This document shows positions 33,145 through 46,700 of a stretch of DNA of 64,000 nucleotides, piece after piece (positions within the stretch are counted from its first letter, which is position 1; each line of letters begins with the position of its first letter). Origin of the DNA: Panopea generosa (lineage: Eukaryota; Mollusca; Bivalvia; Adapedonta; Hiatellidae). The stretch spans positions 13,165,492-13,229,491 of the forward strand of contig CM055907.1 of the NCBI GenBank assembly GCA_029582155.1. The letters run 5' to 3'. Made by a program: the position numbers and the translations under genes. The notes under the pieces are model-generated. The model worked only from the letters and a program-made list of their open reading frames with translations, was not told where the DNA came from and did not search any database.

Positions 33145-33588
33145 TGTGCCTGATAAACTTGCAATGATGTGATAAACCTATGTTTATAAGGCAGGCAGTT
33201 TATCAACAAAAATGAATGCATTGACATATTAAAATACAATACTGAGACAGAACAAATATTAAACATGTGTCTCACTCTGATTACCTCACTACTCATCATC
33301 ATCATCACCAGTCATCATCATAATTTATATATATATGATTTTCAGAAACAGTGTAAAGTGAAAATTTATTAAAATTTATTTCAGAAGCAAAGGCAAAAAG
33401 GTTGAATTAATTAGCCAATTGATTACATTTCATTTAACATTTGAATAAGATGGTTGCATGTTTAGTTACCTACACCTGGAGTACAAGAATCCGCAGAGAG
33501 ATTTTTGTTTCAAATACAAAACAATAACATCTCACTTAACCTGGAGTTTACTGTACAAAGTTTAATGTAAAATCAGCTCATATAACTG

Positions 33589-33979
33589 TTAACCCTTTAC
33601 TTCATATAGACGCCTTTTGACACCTCTAATATAGACACCTTTTGACACCTCTAATATAGACGCCTTTTGATACCTCTAATATAGACGCCTTTTGATACTT
33701 CTAATATAGACGCCTTTTGACACCTCTAATATAGACGCTTTTTGATACCTCTAATATAGAAGGTTTTTGACATCTCTTATATAGACGCCTTTTCACACCT
33801 ATTATAGAAGGCTTTTGAACTATTGGGTGAATTATGTTTATATTAACTGACAGAGTGGAAAACAGTGCAGGAAGTGTTCAGATTGCTTGTTACGAGCAAT
33901 CTGAACTCTTCCTGCACTGTTTTCAGAGGCCTTCTGTGATTGGTGAGGGAAAACTGCGTATCTATGGAGTAAAGGTTAA
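33589..33979 (-). mobile_element. piggyBac-like MITE, copy E (about nine minisatellite units)
   Basis: TTAA flanks with ends CCCTTTACTTCATATAG and CTATGGAGTAAAGG. Reading plus, about nine units of GACACCTCTAATATAGACGC (24-25 bp) lie at about 33,605-33,815, followed by the intact palindrome at 33,858-33,924 (arms of about 30 bp around ATTGCTTGTTACGAGCAAT). It is the longest copy in the window. Confidence 0.9.
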
Positions 33980-34376
33980 AAGGCAATTCAATGTTTCTAA
34001 AATTGCTTTGCAGGCATTACAGATGAATACTTTATGTAACAAATTTCAATTACAGTTTACTGGTTTGCTGAATTAGACATATCCAGATAACAGATACATT
34101 AAAATTTTGACTCTTGTTCAAAAAGTCTTTTCTTCATTCTCATGTTATGTGCTGCGCACCATCCCCTAACACATACATGTATGAACTCACATCAGTAGTG
34201 GTACCTCTCGCATACAGTCTGCCATGAACAGAAAACTATCTCTACAAAGATTCTCTTTGGCTATAACTGCCATCCGAGGCCTGTGATAGCCAATCGTAAT
34301 GAAATGACTCTTGCTTCTGTACTTTCCATCCAATGTCTTGAGTTTACTTTTTCACAGCAGGTCTACTACAGGTATT

Positions 34377-34625
34377 TTCCATTCTAATATATGACACCTG
34401 CAGCTGTCCATTCAAATACATAAGATGACTGTGATTTTCCATTCAAGTATATGAGGAACCTCTGTGATATCAGTAGTTTTCCTTTCAAATAATTAAGATG
34501 CCTGTAATTTCCCATTCAAGTATTTGAGGAATTAGTTACACCTGCAGTTTCCCATTCAAATAAATGTGATGCAGGTAATTTTCCATTCAAGTAATTGAGG
34601 AACCTGTAGTTTTCCATTCAAATAT
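34377..34625. repeat. Degenerate 30-33-bp repeat just 3' of the IWS1 stop
   Basis: 'TTTTCCATTCAAGTATATGA' and variants recur about seven times, alternating with 'CCTGTAGT/CCTGTAAT' segments. It lies 26-274 bp downstream of the IWS1 stop codon in the sense of that gene, so it probably falls in the 3' UTR. No AATAAA was found close by. Confidence 0.8.
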
Positions 34626-34650
34626 ATGCAACATATAGAATGACAATGAA

Positions 34651-34776
34651 TCACAAGGCCATATTTCTGCCTTCTATGCTAATTGTCACAGCCCTTTGGC
34701 TCTTACTGTTTCTTTTTCTCTCGGCAAATTTACGTACATGTTTTTCATATTTGCTTGGTTCCTTCTTACCAGATCC
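34651..34776 (-). CDS. IWS1: IWS1 exon i (last coding exon)
   Basis: 126 bp, 41 codons plus TGA, entering in phase 0 after a TTTCCACAG acceptor. Encodes [20 protein letters not shown] ... SIEGRNMAL, the basic C-terminus conserved in IWS1. A 75-codon frame that reads through the acceptor is an overlap artefact. Confidence 0.94.
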   Translation of the reverse strand, partial: GSGKKEPSKYEKHVRKFAERKRNSKSQRAVTISIEGRNMAL

Positions 34777-37700
34777 CTGTGGAAAGAATAAAAAGTGTGG
34801 TCAATTACACATGTACATCTAAGTGAACATAAACTTTTAAACAAAAGTGACAATGTTTCCAGAATGTTTTCATTAAACTGCACATCTTTCAACATGAAAT
34901 TAAAATAAAACAAAAAATGTATTCAATATTCTACATAATTTAGCAATGAATTTCCATCCCCACCAGTGTCATTACTCCAATGTTTAAAGCAAGATCGCAA
35001 TAAAGACTAAAACCTTTTATTTTTATTATTAAAAGATATTTTACTTATTCCACTGTAAAACTGCAATTAGACTGCAAAGTCATGTTCATACAATCAACAG
35101 ACAATATTTGTAAAATTATATTATAATTTAACTTTCTAATCTACTGACCCTCTTTGGTTCCACAAACCCTTCTTCTTCAGTTTTCCACTTGGGCCGGATG
35201 ACATAATCTTTATTTGAAGGCACTGGTACCCTTGCTCTGTATATCCATCCAGGGTCACCAGGTCGCAGAGCTCTAAAAACACAAAGGCATTTTTATGAAA
35301 CTGCAATATTAAAATATACAGTAATTAAATTTACTATAAAAATGCCAATCTATGTAATCATTAATTAGCAATAAGTGTGATGACTTAATAAACTCACCTG
35401 CTTTTGATTGGTTAATTAACGTAAAGTGGATGACTTTATTTACTTCCTTGTTTCTTATTGGTTAATAAACATAATATTGGTGACTTAATGCACATCCATT
35501 TTTGATTGATTAATTAAAATAATCTTGATGACTTTATTCACTTCCTTGTTTTTGATTGGTTGATAAATATAATGCGGTTACTAAATACACTTCCCTTTAC
35601 ATTGTTTTATTAAACATAATGCAGGTGACCTAAAACATTTCCTTGTTTTCGACTGGTTTAATAGCAAAATGTGGATGACTTAATACATTTCCTTGTTTTC
35701 GATTGGTTAATCACTATTCTTGTTCATGTGTTTATTTTAAAGTATATACTTGCATGGAATGTGAAATTAATGATTTCAAAATATCTGTGGTAAAACTTAC
35801 TACCAAGGAATTATATAGAGAAGGAAATGCAACTGATTGACAATTTGTGAACGCTTGCGTATTCACGCAAAATCTCACAATATCTCATTTTCAATTATCT
35901 TAACTTCCATTCACATCAAGAACACAAATCAAAATTCTTACACTGCAGACTGAAATTCTCATCAAAACAAACCATTCCCAACAATTTGTATTTAACTTGT
36001 TGAAGTGAATCTGATTACAAAATTTGTATACTGCAGCTAAAATAACAACAAATTACGAGAACTTTTCCTTCAAACCTCAATATCTTAAATTGAAGATCAT
36101 TTTGCATGATCGAAACATGTTTAAACATCTAAAATTATATACAACTTACAGTTTATGTTAAGAAATCAGTTGCCTGTGATAATTAATTTACCAAATAATG
36201 AATCCTTCGTGTGCTGTTTTATCAACATTGAGTCAGGAGATACAAGTTTCCTATCCTTCTATACATGTCCTTGATACTACAAAGTATTTAATTGGTAAAA
36301 TATGGAATGAACCCTGATACAGGCATCATGGCACTGAATTCATCTACTGTGCCAGCTTGTTAAAGCCAGTCCCGGTTAACTCAGTCGGTAGCTCATATGA
36401 CTACTAATCCTGTGGTTGTGAGATTGAATCCCAGTCAAGTCTCAATTTCTGTGATGATTGATACACAACATTGGTGTCTCATTGTCATTCTTCTCTCACT
36501 ACTGATTCAAGTGTGAAAGTTATCAATTACTTGCGGATATGGGTGTGATTTAGTACTGATTAACCGTTCAGGAAAGGGTGGTTTGGATAGCTGACAGCTC
36601 TTAAGGGAATAAAAATGACTCTAAATATTCAAACAAACAGCTTGTTTGGCAAAAGGAGTCACATATTGTTCTTTAGTATTTACGCATGTCTGTAGATGTA
36701 GTGATGTGTTTGTAATAAACAGAGTTTCCATGACATGTTCTGGTATTAGAATGTAGCTTGGTGGATATAATTATCTTTAATTGGTTTGGGACGTGGATGG
36801 AACATTCCGTCTCAAGGAACCTCGTTTACAACCAAAACATTATCCCTCGCATGGAAAACCCATGAAAGATACATATTCTTGCATACGACACAAGTGTGAT
36901 TTTTAACATTTTTATTTTGGTCGATTTTTTTTTTTAAAGGAGTGCATGAATACCATAGTATCTGGAGCTCTGTATTTATGAATGAATCCGTTCAAGCATG
37001 AAGTATTGTATGAATGAAAACACCATATGGCGTTACATCATAGTGCGAAGAGGGTAAGAGAAATGGTGGAGTGAAAGCCTTGTCCGGTATGGAAGAATCA
37101 ACTTTCCATCCACATGCACCCACTAAAATCTACCTAGCTAAACTACCATCTACTAAACAAGCTTGCACATATGGGCTCATGTTGATGCAAAATTATAAAT
37201 TGGGCTTACTTTTGTTCCCCTGACATAGATTTTTCAAGATCTTTTCTTGGTGTCATACCGCCATCTTCTAAACTGAAATAACAAAACAATCAAATTAATG
37301 AATTTAAAAATAATCTAGTTGAAACTTATCTATTTTGTATCAATAGATGAAATCATTCATGAAGTTCTCCTGGGTATAACCAGTACTAAGCATATGTGAA
37401 TTGAACCTATGACCCTCTGGTCTTGGATCCAGTGCTCTTCCACTGAACCACGCACTCTACTATCCTCTGATTTGGTTAAAAACAAATCTCACACTTCCTT
37501 TCCCCTCCGCAAAATTTTATCAAAATCTTTCTAACCCTTTACTACATAGATACTGGTTTTCCCTCACCAATCACAGAAGGCCTTTGAAAACAGTGCAGGA
37601 AGAGATAAGATTGCTCGTAACGAGCAATCTGAACACTTCCTGCACTGTTTTCCACTCTGTCAGTTAATATAAACATAATTCACCCAATTATTCAAAAGTC

Positions 37701-40700
37701 TTCTATATTAGGTGTCCAAAGGCGTCTATATGAAGTAAAGGGTTAAGGCACTTACAGCTATTGAGCAGAAACCATTTTTTTTTATTTTTAATTCATTGTA
37801 CAGTGTATCAACTTGACACTAGTTTGTTCAGAATCAAGTTTATGTTCATTTCTTAGCTCAAAAGCTTTGTTTTTGCATTTGGAATCTGTTCCCAAATTTT
37901 CATCCACAAACAGACAAATCTATCTTAATCAGCCCGTCAATAAAAAGATCAAAAGTGGCCTTTTCAGACAGCATATACATGTAAATGGAAAATAACAAAT
38001 GTCACTGTTTAAGACAAGTGGCTGCTTAATAGAGGTAACCACATACACAGGTTTGACTGTATCTGAAAGGAAAGTAAAGTTAATGAGTGTTTGGAAAGTT
38101 GTCCTAAAATAATCAATGTCACATGATAGAGATCTGGATCATAAGAATCTTACATGGGTTTGAGGTTCAAGTTTTTCGGGAAACAGTTATCCCAACAGAC
38201 GGGATTTTTGTCCGAACCGAAAAAGTCATGAACGATTCTTTTTCTTGCATATCAAGCACATTGAATAATTATTTTAACTTAATTTATCATAATAGATTTT
38301 ACAATGGTTGCTTTTAAGACGTTTAATTATACGACTTGTGGTAACTGATATAAGAACAATTTAGAAAAATTAAACCCAATTTTTTCTTACTAGTCTATAA
38401 GAAAGGATACAATTCTAACATAATACAGGTAAATGTTATTGTACCTGTCCCTTTGAGTGTTTCTTTAATACTGAACACACCAATTTTCAATACAATCCCA
38501 GTAAGGAGTATTTACTGAGATATGAGTTTTTTAAAACACTTTAACCAAAATACCACCACCACCAACCCTATTACAATAGCTCCTGTTATCTTTAAAAATC
38601 AAGATACAATTGCTTTTAACAAGTTGCAAACACATTTTATGGCAAACTGTCTTAGACTATCAAGCAATTAAGTGATATTCATTTATCTCTAATACATTCA
38701 ATGACTGAATGATCACTCCCATCAATCCAATTTTAATACCTTCTTAACAGCATTGTCAATGAATCAAAGGTTTGCATTGTTTTCCTGCGTAATATACACC
38801 GGATGAACCTAATACAAGTCAAACCTGTTTTAAGCAGCCAGTGAATGGAAGGAGCAAAAGTGGCCATTTAAGACAGGTGGTTGCTTAATACAGGTTGATA
38901 TGCTCTGAAAACATAGAAATGGGAAATAGCGAATGTGGCTGCTTTACACAAGTGGCTGCTTAATAGAGGTGGCCACGTACACAGGTTTGACTGTACCTAC
39001 CTTGTTCTCCTTCTCTTTGGCAGTTGATCATAATCCCTCTGCTCTCGCTCCTCCTTTGACAGGGACTTGTAGTTAGACGTAAGGTTGAACAGCGGTCTCG
39101 ACCAATCATCTGGAAACAAACAAAACAGAAGGTGTAAGTGTGAAACCAGAAATGTGGCTGTCAACACAAATGCCACCGCTAATGACGGGATACCATTTTT
39201 TTACCAAAAATTAAATCAAACAGGGACCTTTTCTGTAGAAATTAAACAGATATTAACAAATATCAAACTCCAGCTGTATTTTATAAAATTAATGTAGGTA
39301 AACACAAACTATCAATCAAACCCCTTCAGAAATATTTTTTTTTAAGGAACTTATATTTTACTGGATGGATGAATGGACATTCTTACAATTGAGTATTTAA
39401 GTGGCTACTTTTTACCCAGCTGATTACTAAAGTGGTTAAATTTTAGCCGAACAACAGATGTTAGCCATATAAAAGCATTTTTTTTTTTTTTAAAACAGCA
39501 ACATACTTTTTTTTCAACTGACTGTCAACCGTCAAAAAAAATTACTAAACCCTAAACACTGAAATGCCCATTCAGCGCGTACTCAAGTGTGGCTGACAAT
39601 TACTGTCTCAAGGAGGCACCATTGCAATACATGTATAACTGAAAAATTGTTGAAAGCAACGCTAAACACCATACAACAACATATATGTCTTCACTTACTT
39701 ATAAGTTTGCCTGCTCGTTCTTTATTTTCCTTCACCTCCTTTGGGTGTTTATACAGGTACATGATGGCTTTACCTATACCACTTGTCTTCAACGCTCCTC
39801 CGTTTAAGGTCGGAAACTGTACAATAGAAATATTACAGCTGTCTTCATAAATGTACGAAATATGCTAATATAGTTGGAAATTAATTTCAATTAATGTACT
39901 TATTTAGTATTCCTCTTTAAACCATTCTATTAAAAAGGTCAATACATTTCCAATCTTTGCCAGTTCCTTTCAGATTCACATACATGTATATATTATCCTT
40001 TTTATTTAACCAATCAAATCGAAGGTCATATACATGACAGTATAATTATATACTGTATTATGTTAAAAAATGAACTAAAATAAAAAAAGGTTGCTGGTTC
40101 GATACCCAGCTTGACCCTATGCCTCTTATAACACAACACTCAGTTCTGGTTCAACCCAGGAAGCTGACTCAAGAGCGGTCCATATAAGCTCTGAGCTTTC
40201 ATCGCAATTGAGCTAAAATAAATTGGTATAAACTAAATCAAGTGTGGATGGAAAGACAGACAGACAAATGGATGAATGGAAAACAGCAATCTTACAGTCC
40301 TCAAACTAGTTTTCAACCAACAGGTGACTAATAATAATATTATGTTCTACGTCACTTACATCACTAAGAATCTTTAGGAACGATTCTCGCACCTGCAAAT
40401 TTGGCAAGCTCTTATCCGGCAGTGGTGCCAGCCATTCCTGCAAAATAATTTACACAGTTATAGTTTTTAAACAAAAGCGCCAGTATGCCTCTAAATCACT
40501 TAGCTTTGACATAAGAGACTGTGACAAATAGAGCAAGTTTTGGTAATTCAACTAAGGCATTTAAAAATATTCACAGTCCCATGATTAGATTTTAATTGTG
40601 TAAGATTGGTATCCACGTATATGTTCTAGTGCTAAAGACACACAAGTTCAAACAAGCAAATTCTGTGAATTTATGACTCCCCGCCCCCCCTCACACAACC

Positions 40701-43700
40701 CCTAAATTCAAACTTAGCCTGTGTTTTGTCATTATAAACATTGTATTAAATTTCAAAAGATTTGATTCATGGCATTCTGAAGTTATTGCACGGAAACACG
40801 AAAAAATACAATTTTTCACAAATTGAAGGGGCATAACTGTAGAATGATAAATACCACAACACCAAAAGTCACAACCCTAAAAATCAAACTTAGCCTGTGT
40901 TTTGTCAATATCAACATTGTATTAAAATTTCAAAAGATTTTATTCAGGCATTCTTAAGTTATTGCACGGAAACCAAATGTGTGACTGACGGACAGACCCA
41001 AATTAGTATCTCTCGCTTTTCCCAAAGCGCGGGACAATAACGATGGTATTAGTAGAACCAATGGATGATCCCCAAACAATTGCTAAATTGCATTGTTAGC
41101 ATCCCTTTCATACTGCTGAAGATAGTTATACCCCGGAGAAGCAAAAATAACAGAGAATACATAACAAAAGAGGGAGATCAATTTGTCAATACTCAAAACA
41201 GAGTCGTGGCACATAGCCCACTATCCATGTTCCAAATCTGGTTGGATTTCCCTCCATATTTTTGAAGACATACTCACAACAAGCAAGTATAACTGAAAAT
41301 AACCTAATTGAGAATCATGTGAGGTCACCTGGTATTTCTATGTCAAAACCACAGTCTCATTACATGTTATCAAATATAAACATTTTTAAAACAACACTTA
41401 TATGAGCAATTTTTAAGGTCATTTGCCAAATATTTCAGCATATGATTTTTATGAATTTGGTTAAAAAATGTATAAAAAAAGTGAGTAGTGCAGTCACTAA
41501 TATTTTTCTAAAGCAAAAATATAATATTAAAGAGAAAAAAAAATAGCTTTCAGTGTATTTTTTTAATTACAGTCAAAGCTGTGTTAAGCAGCCAGTCAAG
41601 GAAAGGAGCAAAAGTGGCCTTTTAAGACAGGTTGTTGCTTAATACAGGTTAATTTGCTCTGAAAGCCATAGAGATGGGAAATAGCAAATGTGGCTGCTTA
41701 AGACAAATGGCTGATTAAAAGAGGTGACCACTTACACAGGTCTGACTTGTACTTTCATTTTTGCGAGCCAACATTCTTAAAATGAACTGTTACTAGTGCT
41801 ATCTGGTTATTTCTACAAAAATGTCAATTCACCTTTTTTATTTGTATTCGTTTCTTGTACATGGTATCTTATTTAATTTAACTTGAAAATACAAGCACTA
41901 AAAAAGACTCTTTTATGAAAAAAAATATTACTTTTAGGAGAATTTTCTTTGTTAAAACAGTAATTAGAATAATTATCCTGCAGGCAAGACTGGCAATAAT
42001 CATCGGGTTTCATTCATGACTATGTAGGAGTGTCGTCTGATGAACTAGTTACCTTTGGCTTCCTTTTCTCATTTCTACTTGTAGTAATTTAATGTGTGAT
42101 GTGACATAAGTGTCTTTGCTTGTACATGTTCTAATTTACTTTAGCTCAATTTCAAAGAAAGCTCAGTGGTGGTATTCACCAACTATTGAGAATATTCTTG
42201 GACTTAACGTCAAGAATGAATTTTGAAAAACATTGTAAGAGACCAGTTTTGAGACCAAAATTTGAAAGCATGTAAGGACACTTAATATATAGTCAAACAA
42301 ACTCTCACAATTATTCTACCTGTCATGGTTAACTAGATATCTAAGGTGAAATTTGGATTTTCAGAAGATTCATATAAGCTTTGAGCTTTCTTCCCAATCA
42401 AGCTAAGATAAAACTGTACAAGAGCTGTCAAATGACAACAAAGCTCGCCTATGGGATAAAACTCATCACCCATGCAAAGATTGAGATTGGAAGCAAACAC
42501 CAAAACTTAAATGCAATAAAACGCAAAAGTTTAACCTGGATGTCTACAGACGATGCCAATGACTCCGACGTCATAGCAATAGCTCTCTTGGACTTCGTCC
42601 CGGCGAGCTAATAAATTAAATGAAACTAATGTGTACATACCGTCATGGCACTTAAAATGCCACAATCCAGGAACGCACCATGTAAATCACCCCTGAAATA
42701 GAAAAATACACGAAGATAACCTGCCAAGTGCAATAAAAAACAAATATAATCAAAGCACTAGGGGTATGGATAGCCAGACTTAAATAAATATGCATACACT
42801 TTAATCTGATTAATTATTTTGAAGTGGTTAGTTTATATTATGCAACAAAGTACAATATATTTTTTAATATTTAATTTGTTGCATATATAAAATATATGTC
42901 CAATAAAATTCTAGAAATAAAAATAGTCACTTTCGTTTATGATGATTTGGATGGTGATCATCTAGACTGCAACGCTTGATCATGCCAACATAAGCAGGGC
43001 TCTAAATTTATAAATGTTTATATAGCAAATAATCAGATGCCATCAGAAAATTCAAACAAGAACATCTGAAAACCATACATGGTTGAGATTACGGGGATAA
43101 TAAACGGACCATCAAATGGTGGTTAAAAAAAATATATATATAAAAAAAATTAAAAAAAAAAAGAAATAAAAAAAAAAGATGTTTCACATTTCCTGTAAAC
43201 AACCAGATAAACTGGTTCCCGGTTATTACAGTTTGTACATCACAAGCTATTTGCAAAGTGAAAGTAGAGATGAGTACCAGTTTATTCAGCTTTCTCATAC
43301 AGGAGTTTGCACATAGTAACTAAAGCAGTCTAGATGGTCAAGATCACACAAAATGTTGAAGTGGAATCAATAATTTCAGCTTGCAAAGGAAATAAAACAT
43401 GTTCTTACAAAAAAAAAAAAAAAATAATAAAAAAAAAAATAATGGTTGATATTTACTTTGTGACAGATCAATAGCAGGACAAGATATATGGAACTGATGG
43501 TCATTGAAACACTATAATTATGCCCCATACTAAAGGCCAACTCAAGAACATAAAAATGCAGTCAAAATTGTGGCTTATTGTACCCAGCACCTCTAGCAAG
43601 GCAATAAATCGAAGCACTATCAGAGAAATCTTACTTTTTTAACTGAGACATCACTGTCGGCAGATAAGACAACTTTCGTATTGCTGGTTTCTTTGACATG

Positions 43701-46700
43701 TTCAAACCTCGATCTTCCTGCAAAACATGAAATCACGTGCACAAATCATGAAACTGTACTGATACATACATGCATATAGATCTACAAAACATGAAATCAC
43801 GTGCACAAATCATGAAACTTGTACTGATACATGCATATAGATCTACAAAACATGAAATCACGATCTACAAAACATGAAATCACGTGCACAAAATATGAAA
43901 CTGTACTGATACATGCATATAGATCTACAAAACATGAAATCACAATCTACAACACATGAAATTACGTGCACAAATCATGAAACTGTACCCATACATGCAT
44001 ATAGATCTACAAAACATGAAATCACGTGCACAAATTATGAAACTGTACCGATACATGCATATAGATCTACAAAACATGAAATCACGTGCACAAATCATGA
44101 AACTGTACCGATACATGCATATAAATCTACAAAACATGAAATCACGTGCACAAATTATGAAACTGTACCGATACATGCATAATGATCTACAAAACACAAA
44201 ATCACGTGCACAAATCATGAAACTGTACCGATACATGCATATAGATCTACAAAACATGAAATCACGTGCACAAATTATGAAACTGTACTGATACATGCAT
44301 ATAGATCTACAAAACATGAAATCACGTGCACAAATCATGAAACTGTAACGATACATGCATATAGATCTACAAAACATGAAATCATGTGCACAAAATATGA
44401 AACTGTACCGATACATGCATATAGATCTACAAAACATGAAATCACGTGCACAAATTATGAAACTGTACCGATACATACATATAGATCTACAAAACATGAA
44501 ATCACGTGCACAAATCATGAAACTGTACCGATATATGCATATAGATCTACAAAACATGAAATCACGTGCACAAATCATGAAACTGTACTGATACATGCAT
44601 ATAGATCTACAAAACATGAAATCACGTGCACAAATCATGAAACTGTACCGATATATGCATATAGATCTACAAAACATGAAATCACGTGCACAAATCATGA
44701 AACTGTACCGATATATGCATATAGATATACAAAACACGAAATCACGTGCACAAATCATGAAACTGTACTGATACATGCATATAGATCTACAAAACATGAA
44801 ATCACGTGCACAAATCATGAAACTGTACTGATACATGCATAAAGATCTACAAATGAGTTATTAAGATTTCAATTTCAAATTACCTAAATTCCCACAACCT
44901 TTACAGAGCACATTACATTTTTAAAAATATTTTTCATTTTTATGGACATCATTTTATAGTTAAAAATAAGCAATTGTGAAATTAAAATACAGTCAAATCT
45001 GGGTTAATATCACAGCTATTATGAAAACCACTACGCTTAAACAGCCAAATTTTCTATTTTATATGTTATTGTTTGTACATGTTAAAATAGAAAAGCAATT
45101 CTTTAATGATTTCTTGGGGTTTTTTTTGTTATCGGATGCTGTATGACAGACACTGTAAAATAATACCATAAATGCACAACTGGCATTTACTACACTCAGG
45201 GACTTTGAAAACAGGTAATTTTAGTGCAGAAAATGTCATCTGACTCAAAGAAGGTTTATAAATGTTAAAAGTTCTATCTCTGTCTTCTATGCTGGTTCAT
45301 GTACTCAGTTATTAATGCCTGTGAAATTTCTCTTTTTAGGGAAACTTCGAAAAAAAATTGTAAAATATGCATTAAAAATTCGAGACTCAGTCATGAAATG
45401 TTGACAAGTGAAAGATAAAGATGGCCCTCTTACAGTGAAACCTGTCTTTAACAGCTAGACCAGGGAAGGAGCAAAGTTGGCCTTTAAAGACAGGTTGTTG
45501 CTTAACACAGGTTAATTTGCACTGAAAAGCATAATAAATGGAAATAGCAAGTGTGGCTGCTTAAGACAAGTGGCTGCTTAATAAAGGTGGCCACTTACAC
45601 AGGTAACTGTATAAACATTTTTTGAAATCTGATGACATTTTCTACACGGGCCCGATTAGCTCAGTCGGTTACACGTCTGACTATCAATCCAGGGGTCGTG
45701 AGTTCGAATCCCCCGCCCGGCAACAGTCTCCGTAATGATTGATATACGACGTGTCTCATTATCATTTGTCTCTCACCACTGATTCAAGTGGGAAAGTTAT
45801 CAGTTACTTGCGGAGTTGGGGTGTGCTCGAGTACTGGTTAATCCCACGAAACAGTGGTTAGGTTAACTAATCGTCTGTTAGCCTTCGATGGCATAAATAT
45901 GACGCTAAATATTCAATCAATCAATCTACACTTAAATTACCTGTATGTTAGTCATGCGTTTTAAAAATCCCTGGCTGTACTATTTCCTATTGATTTACTC
46001 TCATTTATTTTTTTGCGATGACTATATTTTATTCCATGTAAGACATTAAACAATGTTATACAAAAATGTTCAGCTATCAATACAAACACTATAATTTTGA
46101 AACTTAACATATTATGTGGTAACTGTATATAAGAAAACATCAATACAATGTCTTACAAGCAACATTTTTATATGTAAATATAAAGATTTATAGAGGTAAA
46201 GGTGATATAGAGAAAGTAATAAAAGAGGAGAAAAGATAAGGAATAGAACTTTACGAGAAGCTGTATGCATTTTTTTTTTTTGTGCTAATCTTAGTTCAGT
46301 CACATGTTTCTCCCTTTAATTTCACATGACCTGAGCTTTGTTTTTGTATAGTTGCAATAAGTCTTTCTATTTGCTTTGGGTTTTTTGTAAGTAAGGTATG
46401 AATGTTGAAATACTGAAAAATGTTTTCATGTATTTTTTTATTAAAATAAAGTATTTAGCAAGTAAAATTATACAGTTTAGTAAATTAAATGTTGATGAGT
46501 TATGTAACATGAACAATATGTTTTGATAACAGATGTTAAAAGTCTGGTTGTTTGCAATACAAAAATTATGGACTTCAGCTCCAAAAGGTTCTTACAAAAT
46601 TCCAAAACATTCCCAAAACAAAAGACTCATTTATTACAACCTGACTGTAATGCAAACACATATTTAGAGTTGTGAATCAACCTCAAGTCCATTCCCTTGG

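Noticed and set aside
33834..34076. 80-codon open frame in MITE copy E
   Set aside because: It runs through the palindromic core of a mobile element; a similar short frame occurs in copy G at 54,211-54,408 for the same reason.
43940..44836. 298-codon minus-strand open frame
   Set aside because: It lies wholly inside the 60-bp minisatellite. The frame is open because 60 is divisible by three, the peptide is a monotonous 20-residue repeat, and it is intronic in IWS1.
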